Below, one piece after another: positions 1 to 8,062 of a stretch of 64,000 nucleotides of DNA. The stretch comes from Streptomyces chartreusis NRRL 3882. GTDB lineage: Bacteria; Actinomycetota; Actinomycetes; Streptomycetales; Streptomycetaceae. The stretch is from the NCBI RefSeq assembly GCF_900236475.1, contig NZ_LT963352.1, positions 806,001-870,000 on the forward strand, in the 5' to 3' direction. Under the pieces are notes generated by a model that did no database searches, was not told the origin of the DNA, and saw nothing but the letters and a program-made list of their open reading frames with translations. The number at the start of each line of letters is the position of its first letter. Positions within the stretch are counted from its first letter, which is position 1. The position numbers and the translations under genes are program-made.

Positions 1-1
1 G

Positions 2-340
2 ACGTACTACGCCCACGGGACACCGGCGGAGCGCTGGGAGCGCGCGCAGATGTTCTTCGACGCCAAGGACTACGCCGCCGCCGCGCGCGTCCTCGTCGGG
101 CTGGTCGAGGAGGTGCCCGAGCAGACCGCGCCGCGGCTGCTGCTGGCGCGTTCCTACTACCACTCGGCCCAGCTGCGCCGCGCGGAGGCGGAGTTGCGGA
201 CGATCGTCGAGCGGGACCCGGTCGAGCACTACGCCCGGCTGATGCTCGGCCGCACGCTGCAGCGGCAGAACCGGCACGAGGAGGCGGAGTCGCATCTGCG
301 GATCGCCTCGGCGCTCGCCGGTGACTTCGAGCAACGCTGA
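2..340 (+). CDS. Tetratricopeptide repeat protein, 5' partial
   Basis: The reading frame is open from base 2, so the gene probably starts to the left of the window; an internal ATG lies at 50. The visible 113 residues are helical repeats of TPR type, with the pattern ARSYYHSAQLRRAEAEL followed about 34 residues later by ARLMLGRTLQRQNRHEEAE. Proteins of this size act as scaffolds for protein contacts; no catalytic residues are expected and the partner cannot be told. The gene ends just before a strong hairpin terminator and faces the PepSY gene on the other strand. Confidence 0.75.
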   Translation, partial: TYYAHGTPAERWERAQMFFDAKDYAAAARVLVGLVEEVPEQTAPRLLLARSYYHSAQLRRAEAELRTIVERDPVEHYARLMLGRTLQRQNRHEEAESHLRIASALAGDFEQR

Positions 341-355
341 CCGCCCCGTACCCGA

Positions 356-388
356 AGGTGCCCGGCTCCCCTGTGGAGCCGGGCACCT
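356..388. terminator. Bidirectional hairpin terminator
   Basis: A perfect 14-bp inverted repeat (356-369 with 375-388) encloses a 5-base loop. It lies between the convergent ends of the TPR gene (340) and the PepSY gene (426), so it can serve both. There is no U-tract, as is usual for streptomycete terminators. Confidence 0.8.
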
Positions 389-425
389 GTGCGTCGGCGG
401 ATCCCCTGCCTCATCGGCGGGTCCG

Positions 426-1835
426 CTACCGCGCCGGCGACCCCGCTCCGTACGTCCGCCGTCCCCGCCGGTAGGCGATCTCGCCCAGCAGGATGTCGAC
501 GGCCAGGAAAGCCGCCAGCGGGATGCCGAACAGGGGCAGGAAATAGCCGAGCACCGCGATCCCCGCCAGCAGCGGTACCAGGATCTGTGGCGGCACCTGC
601 TGCCAGGCGCCGCGTGGGACCGGGCGGCCGAAGGCGGTGCCGCGGCCGCGCTGCCACCACATGCGGTAGCCCCACACGATCATCAGGATCAGGCAGAGCG
701 CGAGCAGCATCAGGGCGATCTGGTTGGCCAGGCCGAACAGGATGCCGGTGTGCAGGTCGATGCCCCACCGGGTGAGTTTCGCGAGCACCGGGTAGTCGGC
801 GAACCGCAGCACGTCCATGACCTCACCACTGGCCGGGTCGATCGCGACGGAGTCCTGCTTCTCGGGCCAGCTGCGCTGCACCTGCCTGACCACGTACGCC
901 GACTCCGCGTCCGCCGGCGGCACGATCTCCACCGGGTCGCCGAGGCCCTCGGCCCGCGCCGCCGCCAGCACCTCGTCCAGGCCCACCCCGTGCGCGGCGT
1001 CACCGGCCTGCCCGGCGGCGGAGCCGTGGCCGGTGTGTTCACCGCCGGCCGACGCCGACACCGCCGGGGTGGCCTGCCCCAGCGTGGTCCGCAGCTCGTC
1101 GATGCTGGCTCCGGCGTGGGCCGACCAGGTCAGACCGGTCGCCGAGAGGAAGAAGAACCCGGCCGCCGCCCACACGCCGATGCCGCCGTGCAGCCCGAGG
1201 GTGCGGCGCCGCCCGTTCGTGCCCCGCACCTTGCGCAGGGCACGGCGGCGGGAGAACCACAGCACCAGTCCTCCGGCCGAGATCACCCACAGCCAGCTGG
1301 CCGCCAGTTCGCTGTACAGGCGACCCGGCTCCCCCAGGTGCAGGTCCCGGTGGAACTCGTCGATCCAGGTACGCAGCGGCAGGGCGCCGGTCGAGCCGTA
1401 CTGGTCGAGGGAGCCGCGCACCTTCGCGGTGTACGGGTCGACGAACACGGCGAGCGTGTGTCCCTCGTCGACGCCCGGGACACCGGACAGCATCACCCTG
1501 GTCGTCGCGTCCGCCTCGGGTGAGGGGCGTACGGCCGAGACCGTGCCCTCGGGGTGGGCCTTGCGGGCGGCGGCCACCTGCTCGCTGATCGGCAGCTTCC
1601 GCTCGCCTGCGGGGACGGTCAGTTCGTGGTCGTACACGATCTTCTCGGCCTGGAAGGAGGCGGCGTACAGCAGTCCGGTGACGGCGGCGACGAGGAGGAA
1701 CGGCGCCACCAGGACCCCGGCGTAGAAGTGCAGGCGGAGGATCAGCGGACGCAGCGGGGCCCAGGTGTTCTTCGACGGTGCCGGGTTGGCGGGAGGCGGG
1801 GTCTCGTCCGTGGTGGTCGAGGGAGCGGTGGTCAT
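426..1835 (-). CDS. PepSY-domain integral membrane protein
   Basis: A 469-residue PepSY-associated membrane protein. Membrane segments are visible near residues 30-55 (LHFYAGVLVAPFLLVAAVTG), about 185-205, 220-240, and a pair near the C-terminus. The WRxLHxxxG-like core of the family appears as FHRDLHLGEPG and WGIDLHTGILFG. Such proteins are thought to act in iron or cofactor handling or in electron transfer, but the substrate is unknown. The ATG at 1835 was chosen because GGAGAA lies about 7 bases upstream and the protein then starts with a Thr/Pro-rich cytoplasmic tail; an upstream in-frame start at 1955 would add 40 unlikely residues. It is divergent from peptide deformylase. Confidence 0.85.
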   Translation of the reverse strand: MTTAPSTTTDETPPPANPAPSKNTWAPLRPLILRLHFYAGVLVAPFLLVAAVTGLLYAASFQAEKIVYDHELTVPAGERKLPISEQVAAARKAHPEGTVSAVRPSPEADATTRVMLSGVPGVDEGHTLAVFVDPYTAKVRGSLDQYGSTGALPLRTWIDEFHRDLHLGEPGRLYSELAASWLWVISAGGLVLWFSRRRALRKVRGTNGRRRTLGLHGGIGVWAAAGFFFLSATGLTWSAHAGASIDELRTTLGQATPAVSASAGGEHTGHGSAAGQAGDAAHGVGLDEVLAAARAEGLGDPVEIVPPADAESAYVVRQVQRSWPEKQDSVAIDPASGEVMDVLRFADYPVLAKLTRWGIDLHTGILFGLANQIALMLLALCLILMIVWGYRMWWQRGRGTAFGRPVPRGAWQQVPPQILVPLLAGIAVLGYFLPLFGIPLAAFLAVDILLGEIAYRRGRRTYGAGSPAR

Positions 1836-1989
1836 CGGCGGGCTTCTCCGGGGGACGTCGTCTTGGCCGTCGCAGTGCGGTCGTCGGCCGTTGCGGTGCA
1901 GTAGTCGGGGCTGCGGGGCGTCCAGTTCCCGAAGGGGGTGTGTGATGTGGGTCACGCGAGGGGGGTGGGGGCCGTGTCATCCTGACGCG

Positions 1990-2634
1990 ATGGGAACTCC
2001 GAGCGATCGCGCACCCCTGGCCGAACAGGTCGAGGAACTCCTCGCCGGTGGCGGCCCGTTGACCATCGTGGCGGCCGGCGATCCGGTGCTGCGGCGCGGC
2101 ACCGAGCCGTACGAGGGTCAGCTGGGGCCCGCGCTGCTGGCCCGGTTCGTCGAGGCCCTGCGGATCACCATGCGCGCGGCGCCCGGGGTCGGCCTGGCCG
2201 CGCCGCAGGTCGGTGTACCGCTCAGGGTCGCGGTGATCGAGGATCCGGCGCCGGTTCCGGAGGAGGTGCGGCTGGCGCGCGGACGGGTGCCGCAGCCGTT
2301 CCGGGTGCTGGTCAATCCCGCCTACGAGCCCGTCGGCGGCGCGCGGGCCGCGTTCTTCGAGGGCTGTCTGAGCGTGCCGGGCTGGCAGGCCGTGGTGGCG
2401 CGGCCCGCCGAGGTGCGGCTGACCGGGCAGGACGAGCACGGGCACGCGCTGGACGAGGTGTTCACGGGCTGGCCGGCGCGCATCGTGCAGCACGAGACGG
2501 ACCATCTCGACGGGGTCCTGTATCTGGACCGGGCCGAGTCGCGTTCCCTGTCCTCCAACCGGGCGGTGACGGAGCGCTGGGCCCAGCCGACGCCGGAGGA
2601 GGCCGCGCTGGCACTCGGCTTCGAGCTGCCGTAG
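1990..2634 (+). CDS. def: Peptide deformylase
   Basis: Removes the formyl group from the N-terminal methionine of nascent proteins. All three family motifs are present: GVGLAAPQVG (about residues 67-76), EGCLSVPG with metal ligand Cys126, and the HExxH motif as QHETDH with His168, Glu169 and His172. The length (214 residues) is normal for an actinobacterial type 1 enzyme with a short N-terminal extension. The start is uncertain: ATG 1990 gives the usual MGTPSDR beginning but has no clear Shine-Dalgarno, whereas ATG 1945 in the same frame is preceded by GAAGGGGG and would add 15 residues. It is followed by a strong terminator, so it is probably monocistronic. Streptomycetes often carry several def genes. 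Confidence 0.93.
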   Translation: MGTPSDRAPLAEQVEELLAGGGPLTIVAAGDPVLRRGTEPYEGQLGPALLARFVEALRITMRAAPGVGLAAPQVGVPLRVAVIEDPAPVPEEVRLARGRVPQPFRVLVNPAYEPVGGARAAFFEGCLSVPGWQAVVARPAEVRLTGQDEHGHALDEVFTGWPARIVQHETDHLDGVLYLDRAESRSLSSNRAVTERWAQPTPEEAALALGFELP

Positions 2635-2667
2635 CGCACGGCGAGCCGGAAGCAGGGCACGGAAAAC

Positions 2668-2693
2668 CGGAGGCGCCCGTCGGGGCGCCTCCG
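2668..2693 (+). terminator. Terminator after def
   Basis: An 11-bp perfect stem (2668-2678 with 2683-2693) with a GTCG loop starts about 34 bases after the def stop. It insulates the ABC-F gene that follows. Confidence 0.8.
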
Positions 2694-2789
2694 TTACCGT
2701 GACGTCCATGTCTACGCCCCGAATTTCCTAGCCGAGGACCCGCTTCCACGCCACCCGTGTGTCCTCTTGCTTGTTCGGAGCGTTTTCTC

Positions 2790-4382
2790 ATGATCACCGT
2801 TCGTGACGTCGACGTGCGCGTGGGCGCGCGTCTGCTGCTGTCCGGCGTCTCCTTCCACGTCTCCCCCGGCGACCGCATCGGCCTGGTCGGCCGCAACGGC
2901 GGGGGAAAGACGACCCTGTTGCACACCCTGGCGGGCACCCTGCGCCCCGCCGCCGGGACCGTCACCCGCAGCGGGGACGTCGGCCATCTCCCGCAGGACT
3001 CGCGCGCGGCCGACCAGTCCGTCACCGTCGCCGACCGGATCCTGTCCGCGCGCGGCCTGGACCACGCCGTACGGGCGCTGCGCCGTGCCGAGGCCGCGAT
3101 GGCCGAGGGGACGGAGCGGTCGATGAACGCCTATGTGCGGGCCGAGTCCGAGTTCCAGGCGCGCGGCGGATACGCGGCCGAGGCGGAGGCCGCCCGGGTC
3201 GCCGCCGGGGTCGGACTGCCGGCGGGCCTGATGGACCGCCCGCTCAGCGCCCTGTCGGGCGGTCAGCGCCGGCGGGTGGAGCTGGCCCGCATCCTGTTCG
3301 CCGGGCACGGCACGCTGCTGCTGGACGAGCCGACGAACCACCTGGACGCGGACTCGGTCGCCTGGCTGCGCGGTTTCCTCAACAGCCACCAGGGCGGGCT
3401 GGTGATGATCAGCCACGACACGTCCCTGCTGGCCGGCACCGTGAACCGCGTCTTCCACCTGGACCCGGGACGTACCGCTCTCGACGTCCACAACACCGGC
3501 TGGGACGAGTACCTGGCCCAGCGGGACGCCGACGAGCGGCGACGGGCACGCGAGCGGGCGAACGCCGAGCGCAAGGCGACGGCGTTGCACGCCCAGGCCG
3601 ACAAGATGCGGGCCCGGGTGGCGACCGCGGTGGCCGCGCGGAACATGGCCCGCCGTGCCGACCGGATGCTCGCGGACCTCGAACCGGCCCGGCGCGCCGG
3701 GAAGACGGCCAGGATCCGGCTGCCGGAGCCTGCGCCCTGTGGCCGGATCCCGCTCGGCGCCGTCAGCCTGACCAGGTCGTACGGCGGGCAGCACGTCCTG
3801 CGGGGCGTCGACCTCGCCGTCGACCGGGGCAGCCGCCTGGTGGTGCTCGGGCCCAACGGCGCCGGGAAGACGACCCTGTTGCGGATCCTCGCCGGCCAGG
3901 ACACGCCGGACAGCGGCCGGGTGGTCCACGGGCACGGGCTGCGTCTCGGCTACTTCGCCCAGGAACACGACACGCTGGACCCGGAACTGACGGTGCGTGA
4001 GCAGCTGGCAGGTGCCGCCCCGCATCTCACGGACGGCGAGGTCCGCCAGGTCCTGGGCTCGTTCCTGTTCCCCGGCGACGACGCCGACAAGCGTGTCGGC
4101 GTCCTCTCCGGCGGCGAGAAGACCCGGCTCGCCCTCGCGGGCCTGGTGCACTCGGGCGCGAACGTGCTGCTCCTCGACGAGCCCACCAACAACCTCGACC
4201 CGGCCTCCCGTGCCGAGGTCCTGGCCGCGGTGGGCAGGTACCCGGGCGCGATCGTGATGGTCACGCACGACGAGGGTGCCGTCGACGCGCTGCGGCCGGA
4301 CCGGGTGCTGCTGCTGCCGGAGGCGGAGGAGGACCTGTGGAGCGACGACTACCGGGAGCTGGTGGTGCCCGCGCACGCGTGA
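2790..4382 (+). CDS. ABC-F family ATPase (ribosome-associated type)
   Basis: 530 residues with two nucleotide-binding domains in one chain and no membrane segment, which defines ABC-F. Domain 1 has Walker A GRNGGGKTTLL, signature LSGGQRRRVELA and Walker B LLLDEPTNHLD. Domain 2 has GPNGAGKTTLL, LSGGEKTRLALA and LLLDEPTNNLD. The charged linker between them (about residues 235-310, rich in Arg, Ala and Glu) is the interdomain arm that reaches into the ribosomal P-site region in this family. Members either tune translation or protect ribosomes from antibiotics; nothing here decides which. ATG 2790 was chosen because the family begins MITVRDV; an in-frame start at 2757 is less likely. It is convergent with the flavoprotein gene, with a 13-base gap. 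Confidence 0.9.
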   Translation: MITVRDVDVRVGARLLLSGVSFHVSPGDRIGLVGRNGGGKTTLLHTLAGTLRPAAGTVTRSGDVGHLPQDSRAADQSVTVADRILSARGLDHAVRALRRAEAAMAEGTERSMNAYVRAESEFQARGGYAAEAEAARVAAGVGLPAGLMDRPLSALSGGQRRRVELARILFAGHGTLLLDEPTNHLDADSVAWLRGFLNSHQGGLVMISHDTSLLAGTVNRVFHLDPGRTALDVHNTGWDEYLAQRDADERRRARERANAERKATALHAQADKMRARVATAVAARNMARRADRMLADLEPARRAGKTARIRLPEPAPCGRIPLGAVSLTRSYGGQHVLRGVDLAVDRGSRLVVLGPNGAGKTTLLRILAGQDTPDSGRVVHGHGLRLGYFAQEHDTLDPELTVREQLAGAAPHLTDGEVRQVLGSFLFPGDDADKRVGVLSGGEKTRLALAGLVHSGANVLLLDEPTNNLDPASRAEVLAAVGRYPGAIVMVTHDEGAVDALRPDRVLLLPEAEEDLWSDDYRELVVPAHA

Positions 4383-4395
4383 CAGCCGGATCGGG

Positions 4396-5826
4396 TCAGG
4401 CGTCCCGGTAGGACTCCAGCAGCCGCAGCCACACCTCGCTGATCGTCGGGTACGAGGGGACGGCGTGCCACAGGCGGCCGATCGGGACCCGGCCGGCGAC
4501 GGCGATCGTGGCGGAGTGGATGAGCTCGCCGACCCCGGGGCCGACAAGGGTCACACCGCGCAGGATCTCGTCCTCGACGTCCACGACCATGCGGGCGCGG
4601 CCCTTGTAGCCGTCGGCGTACAGGCCCGCGCCGGCGACGGTGGACAGGTCGACGTCGACGGCCTTCACCCGGTGCCCCGCCTGTTCGGCCTCGGCGAGTG
4701 ACAGGCCGACGGCCGCCGCCTCCGGGTCGGTGAAGACGACCTGGGGAACGGCGGCGTGGTCGGCGGTCGCGGCATGCGCGCCCCACGGCTGTGCGAGGAG
4801 GGTCTCTCCGGTGGCCCGCGCGGCGATGGCGGCGCCCGCGATCCGGGCCTGGTACTTGCCCTGGTGGGTGAGGAGGGCGCGCTGGTTGACGTCGCCGACG
4901 GCGTACAGCCAGTCGTGGCCGGTGACGCGGAGGCTGTCGTCGACGTCGAGCCAGGAGCCCGGTTCCAGGCCGATCGTCTCCAGGCCGAGGTCGTCGGTGC
5001 GCGGCGCGCGGCCGGTCGCGAAGAGGATCTCGTCGGCCTCGACGCGGTCGCCGGTGTCCGTGACGGCCACGAGGGTGCCGTTCTCGCGGGTCACCGATTT
5101 CACCGACGTGCCGGTGCGGACGTCCGCGCCGGCCTCGGTGAGTGCCTCGGCGACGAGTTCTCCGGCGAAGGGCTCCATCCGGGCGAGCAGGCCCTTGCCG
5201 CGGACGAGCATGGTGACCTTCGAGCCGAGGGCCTGCCAGACGGTGGCCATCTCGGTGGCGACGACTCCGCCGCCGACCACGATCAGGCGGCCGGGCACGT
5301 TCTTGGAACTGGTGGCCTCCCGGCTGGTCCACGGCCGGACCTCGTCGAGCCCGGGCAGGCCGGGGAGGGCGGCGCGGCTGCCGGTGCAGACGGCGACCGC
5401 GTGCCGGGCTGTCAGGGTGCGGTCACCGCCGTCCGGGCCGGTGACCGTCACCGTGCGGGGGCCGGTGAGGCGGCCGTGGCCGCGGTACAGGTCGGCGCCG
5501 ATGCTGTCGAGCCACCCGACCTGCCCGTCGTCCCTCCAGTTGGAGGTGTAGTAGTCCCGGTGGGCGAGGACCGCGGACGCGTCGAGGGGGCCCTGCACCG
5601 ACTGGCTCAGGCCCGGCACGCGGCGGGCGTCCGCGCGGGCGATGACCGGCCGCAGCAGTGCCTTGCTGGGCATGCACGCCCAGTACGAGCACTCGCCGCC
5701 GACCAGTTCGCCCTCCACGACCGCGGTGGTCAGCCCGGCCGCGCGGGTGCGGTCGGCGACGTTCTCCCCCACGGGCCCGGCCCCGAGCACCACGACGTCG
5801 TACGCCTTGGTTTCCGTTTCCGTCAT
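4396..5826 (-). CDS. NAD(P)/FAD-dependent disulfide oxidoreductase
   Basis: 476 residues of the lipoamide dehydrogenase/mercuric reductase class. The N-terminus binds FAD (VVVLGAGPVGEN); the redox-active disulfide is GGECSYWACMPSK, a normal Cys-x4-Cys; an NAD(P) Rossmann motif VVGGGVVATEMA follows near residue 185; and GDVNQRALLTHQ closes the FAD site. The C-terminal dimerisation domain ends in SYPTISEVW, so the position of the active-site His in the usual HPTxSE is occupied by Tyr. The gene is divergent from thioredoxin with 118 bases between starts, suggesting a joint role in thiol redox chemistry; the physiological substrate is unknown. ATG 5826 gives a compact N-terminus, although no clear ribosome site precedes it. 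Confidence 0.85.
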   Translation of the reverse strand: MTETETKAYDVVVLGAGPVGENVADRTRAAGLTTAVVEGELVGGECSYWACMPSKALLRPVIARADARRVPGLSQSVQGPLDASAVLAHRDYYTSNWRDDGQVGWLDSIGADLYRGHGRLTGPRTVTVTGPDGGDRTLTARHAVAVCTGSRAALPGLPGLDEVRPWTSREATSSKNVPGRLIVVGGGVVATEMATVWQALGSKVTMLVRGKGLLARMEPFAGELVAEALTEAGADVRTGTSVKSVTRENGTLVAVTDTGDRVEADEILFATGRAPRTDDLGLETIGLEPGSWLDVDDSLRVTGHDWLYAVGDVNQRALLTHQGKYQARIAGAAIAARATGETLLAQPWGAHAATADHAAVPQVVFTDPEAAAVGLSLAEAEQAGHRVKAVDVDLSTVAGAGLYADGYKGRARMVVDVEDEILRGVTLVGPGVGELIHSATIAVAGRVPIGRLWHAVPSYPTISEVWLRLLESYRDA

Positions 5827-5876
5827 GGGGTCAGTCTGGTGGGTGGTGTGCGACCTGGCCACACGGGTAGGGGCGC

Positions 5877-5902
5877 GGAATACGTGCCAGGTCGGCCGTG
5901 TT
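5877..5902 (+). promoter_or_regulatory. Sigma-R type promoter (GGAAT-N18-GTT)
   Basis: GGAAT at 5877-5881 and GTT at 5900-5902 are separated by exactly 18 bases, matching the published consensus for sigma-R, the thiol-oxidative-stress sigma factor of Streptomyces. The start site would fall near 5908, about 37 bases before the thioredoxin ATG. Thioredoxin genes are known members of that regulon, so site and gene support each other. Confidence 0.8.
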
Positions 5903-5944
5903 GTGCCGACGGCTTGACCCACACCAGGAAGAGGGATTTACGCC

Positions 5945-6331
5945 ATGAGCAGCACCGTGGAGCTCACCAAGGAGAACTTCGACCAGACGGTCACGGACAA
6001 CGAGTTCGTCCTGATCGACTTCTGGGCGTCCTGGTGCGGGCCGTGCAAGCAGTTCGCACCGGTCTACGAGAAGGCGGCGGAGGAGAACCCGGACCTCGTG
6101 TTCGGCAAGGTGGACACCGAGGCGCAGCCGGAGCTGGCCGCGGCCTTCGGCATCCAGTCGATTCCGACGCTGATGATCGTCCGTGACCAGGTCGCCGTGT
6201 TCGCCCAGCCGGGCGCGCTGCCCGAGGCCGCCCTGACGGACGTCATCGGGCAGGCCCGGAACCTCGACATGGACGAGGTCCGCAAGGCGATCGCCGAGCA
6301 GCAGGCCCAAGAGGGCCAGCAGGCGGGCTAG
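5945..6331 (+). CDS. trxA: Thioredoxin
   Basis: 128 residues with a canonical active site WASWCGPCK (Cys31 and Cys34), the cis-proline region QSIPTLMIV, and a single thioredoxin fold with no signal peptide, so it acts in the cytoplasm as a general disulfide reductase. The C-terminus is extended by about 15 residues rich in Gln and Ala compared with the shortest thioredoxins. A GGAAGAGG ribosome site precedes the ATG. No thioredoxin reductase of the usual type is adjacent, but a disulfide oxidoreductase is divergently encoded. The sigma-R type promoter upstream implies induction by disulfide stress. Confidence 0.95.
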   Translation: MSSTVELTKENFDQTVTDNEFVLIDFWASWCGPCKQFAPVYEKAAEENPDLVFGKVDTEAQPELAAAFGIQSIPTLMIVRDQVAVFAQPGALPEAALTDVIGQARNLDMDEVRKAIAEQQAQEGQQAG

Positions 6332-6350
6332 GGGTCCGCAACGTCCCGTC

Positions 6351-6368
6351 GCCCGCCCGGGGGCGGGC
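6351..6368. terminator. Hairpin between thioredoxin and aldehyde dehydrogenase
   Basis: GCCCGCCC at 6351-6358 and GGGCGGGC at 6361-6368 form a tight GC hairpin directly between the convergent stop codons at 6331 and 6369. In practice the stem is probably 7 bp with a 4-base loop. Confidence 0.55.
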
Positions 6369-7805
6369 CTAGTACGGATACGGAGCCACGTCTCCGCGTA
6401 CCGTCGTCCAGCGCAGTTCGGTGAAGGCCTCAAGGTTGGCCTCGCCGCCGAAGCGGGCGCCGGTACCGGAGGCGGCCACTCCGCCGAAGGGCGCCACGGC
6501 CTCGTCGTTGACGGTCTGGTCGTTGATGTGGACGATGCCGGTCGGTATCCGCTCGGCGAGGTCCAGGCCGCGGGCCGTGTCGCGGGTGACGATGCCGAGG
6601 GAGAGCCCGTAGGGGCTCTGCGCGGCCAGGGCCGCCGCCTCGTCGGGGGTGGTGAAGGAGCGTACGGGCGCCACGGGCCCGAAGACCTCCTCCGTGTAGG
6701 CCGGGGTGTGGTCGCCGACGTGGGCGAGCACCGTGGGCCGGTAGAAGAGCCGGTCGTGGGTGCCGCCCGCGGCGAGTTTGGCGCCGGCGGCCTTGCTGGA
6801 CTCGACCAGGCCGCTGATCTTGGCGAGTTGGCCTGAGTCGATGATCGGGCCGAGGTGGACCTGTTCGCGGTACGGATCGCCGACGGCGAGCGAGTCCGCC
6901 TTGGCGGCGAGCCGCTCGACGTACTCGTCGTACAGGGACGCGTGCACCAGGTGGCGGCCGGTCGTCATGCAGATCTGGCCCTGGTGGAAGAAGGAGCCCC
7001 AGGCGGCGGTGGAGATCACCGCGTCCAGGTCGGCGTCCGCCAGCACGATCATGGCCGAGTTGCCGCCCAGTTCCAGGTGGGCCCGCTTGAGGTGGCGGCC
7101 GGCGGCCTCGCCCACGGCCCGCCCGGCGGGGGTGGAGCCGGTGAAGGAGATGACCGGTACGCGCGGGTCGGCGACCAGGGCCTGCCCGGCGTCCGGGCCG
7201 CCGGGGAGCACGTGCAGCAGGTCCTGCGGCAGGCCCGCGGCGGCGAAGACCGCGGCGAGGGACAGCCCTCCGCAGACGGCGGTGCGCGGATCGGGCTTGA
7301 GGACGACCGCGTTGCCGAGGGCCAGGGCCGGTGCCACGGAACGGATGGACAGGATCAGCGGGGCGTTGAACGGGGAGATCACGCCGACCACACCGGCGGG
7401 GACGCGGCGCGTGTACGACAGGCGCGGCGCCTCGCTGGGCAGGACCTGGCCGGCCGGGCGGGAGGCGAGTGCGGCGGCCTCGTAGCACTCCTGGGCGGCG
7501 ACGTGCAGTTCGAAGTCGGCCTTGCCGGGGACGGAACCGGACTCGCGGACGAGCCATTCGCGCAGTTCGGCGGCGTGTGCCGTGAACAGGTCGCCGGCCC
7601 TGCGGAGCACGGCGGCGCGGGCGAAGTGCGGGGCGCGGGCCCACTCGCGCTGGGCGGCGGCGGCACTCTCGGCGGCGGCCCCGACGTCCTCGGGGCCGGC
7701 GAGGGCGAGGGTGCCGAGGGCTTGGCCGGTGGCGGGCTCGGTGACGGTGTACCCGGGCCCGGTCAGGGTCTGGGGCTGCCAGGTCCTGGTGTCGAGCAAC
7801 GGCAT
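6369..7805 (-). CDS. NAD(P)-dependent aldehyde dehydrogenase (benzaldehyde dehydrogenase-like)
   Basis: 478 residues of the ALDH superfamily, oxidising an aldehyde to the acid. Visible motifs are VISPFNAPL (substrate tunnel), VLKPDPRT and SFTGSTPAGRAVG (cofactor binding), the general-base Glu in HLELGGNSAMIVL, the nucleophile Cys in FHQGQICMTTGR, and EVFGPVAPV. The sequence style resembles aryl-aldehyde enzymes such as benzaldehyde or vanillin dehydrogenase, but substrate cannot be fixed from sequence. A LacI gene lies 257 bases upstream on the same strand and could control it. The interval 7806-8062 shows no further gene. Confidence 0.9.
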   Translation of the reverse strand: MPLLDTRTWQPQTLTGPGYTVTEPATGQALGTLALAGPEDVGAAAESAAAAQREWARAPHFARAAVLRRAGDLFTAHAAELREWLVRESGSVPGKADFELHVAAQECYEAAALASRPAGQVLPSEAPRLSYTRRVPAGVVGVISPFNAPLILSIRSVAPALALGNAVVLKPDPRTAVCGGLSLAAVFAAAGLPQDLLHVLPGGPDAGQALVADPRVPVISFTGSTPAGRAVGEAAGRHLKRAHLELGGNSAMIVLADADLDAVISTAAWGSFFHQGQICMTTGRHLVHASLYDEYVERLAAKADSLAVGDPYREQVHLGPIIDSGQLAKISGLVESSKAAGAKLAAGGTHDRLFYRPTVLAHVGDHTPAYTEEVFGPVAPVRSFTTPDEAAALAAQSPYGLSLGIVTRDTARGLDLAERIPTGIVHINDQTVNDEAVAPFGGVAASGTGARFGGEANLEAFTELRWTTVRGDVAPYPY

Positions 7806-8062
7806 GACGGCTCTCCGATCGATCGGTCACCGGCTGACGGGGCGAGCGGAACTCCCGTGAGTGCGCGGCCGGTTCGGCGGTCACATGACGGGACGCGCCG
7901 AGCGGGCCGCAGCCGTGTGTGCCGCGGCGGCGTCCGTACGCGTCCTCATTTGGTTGAGCGTGCAACATCCTAGTCATGTCGCGGGGCGGCGATCCTGCCG
8001 ACCGCCCTCAGCGGCGGCCGTGCGATCCCGACCGGCCGCCGCGCAGCCGTGCTCCGGTCCGG

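Noticed and set aside
1039..2709. 556-codon minus-strand frame across the PepSY and def genes
   Set aside because: No family resemblance; it reads the PepSY gene in another frame and def in antisense.
2790..4382. ABC-F gene as a proven antibiotic-resistance determinant
   Set aside because: The interdomain linker cannot be assigned to a resistance class by eye, and no biosynthetic genes are adjacent, so only ABC-F is claimed.
4756..6186. 476-codon plus-strand frame over the oxidoreductase and thioredoxin genes
   Set aside because: It is the complement of a well-conserved flavoprotein and overlaps thioredoxin; it encodes only low-complexity Gly/Arg/Asp-rich text with no motif.
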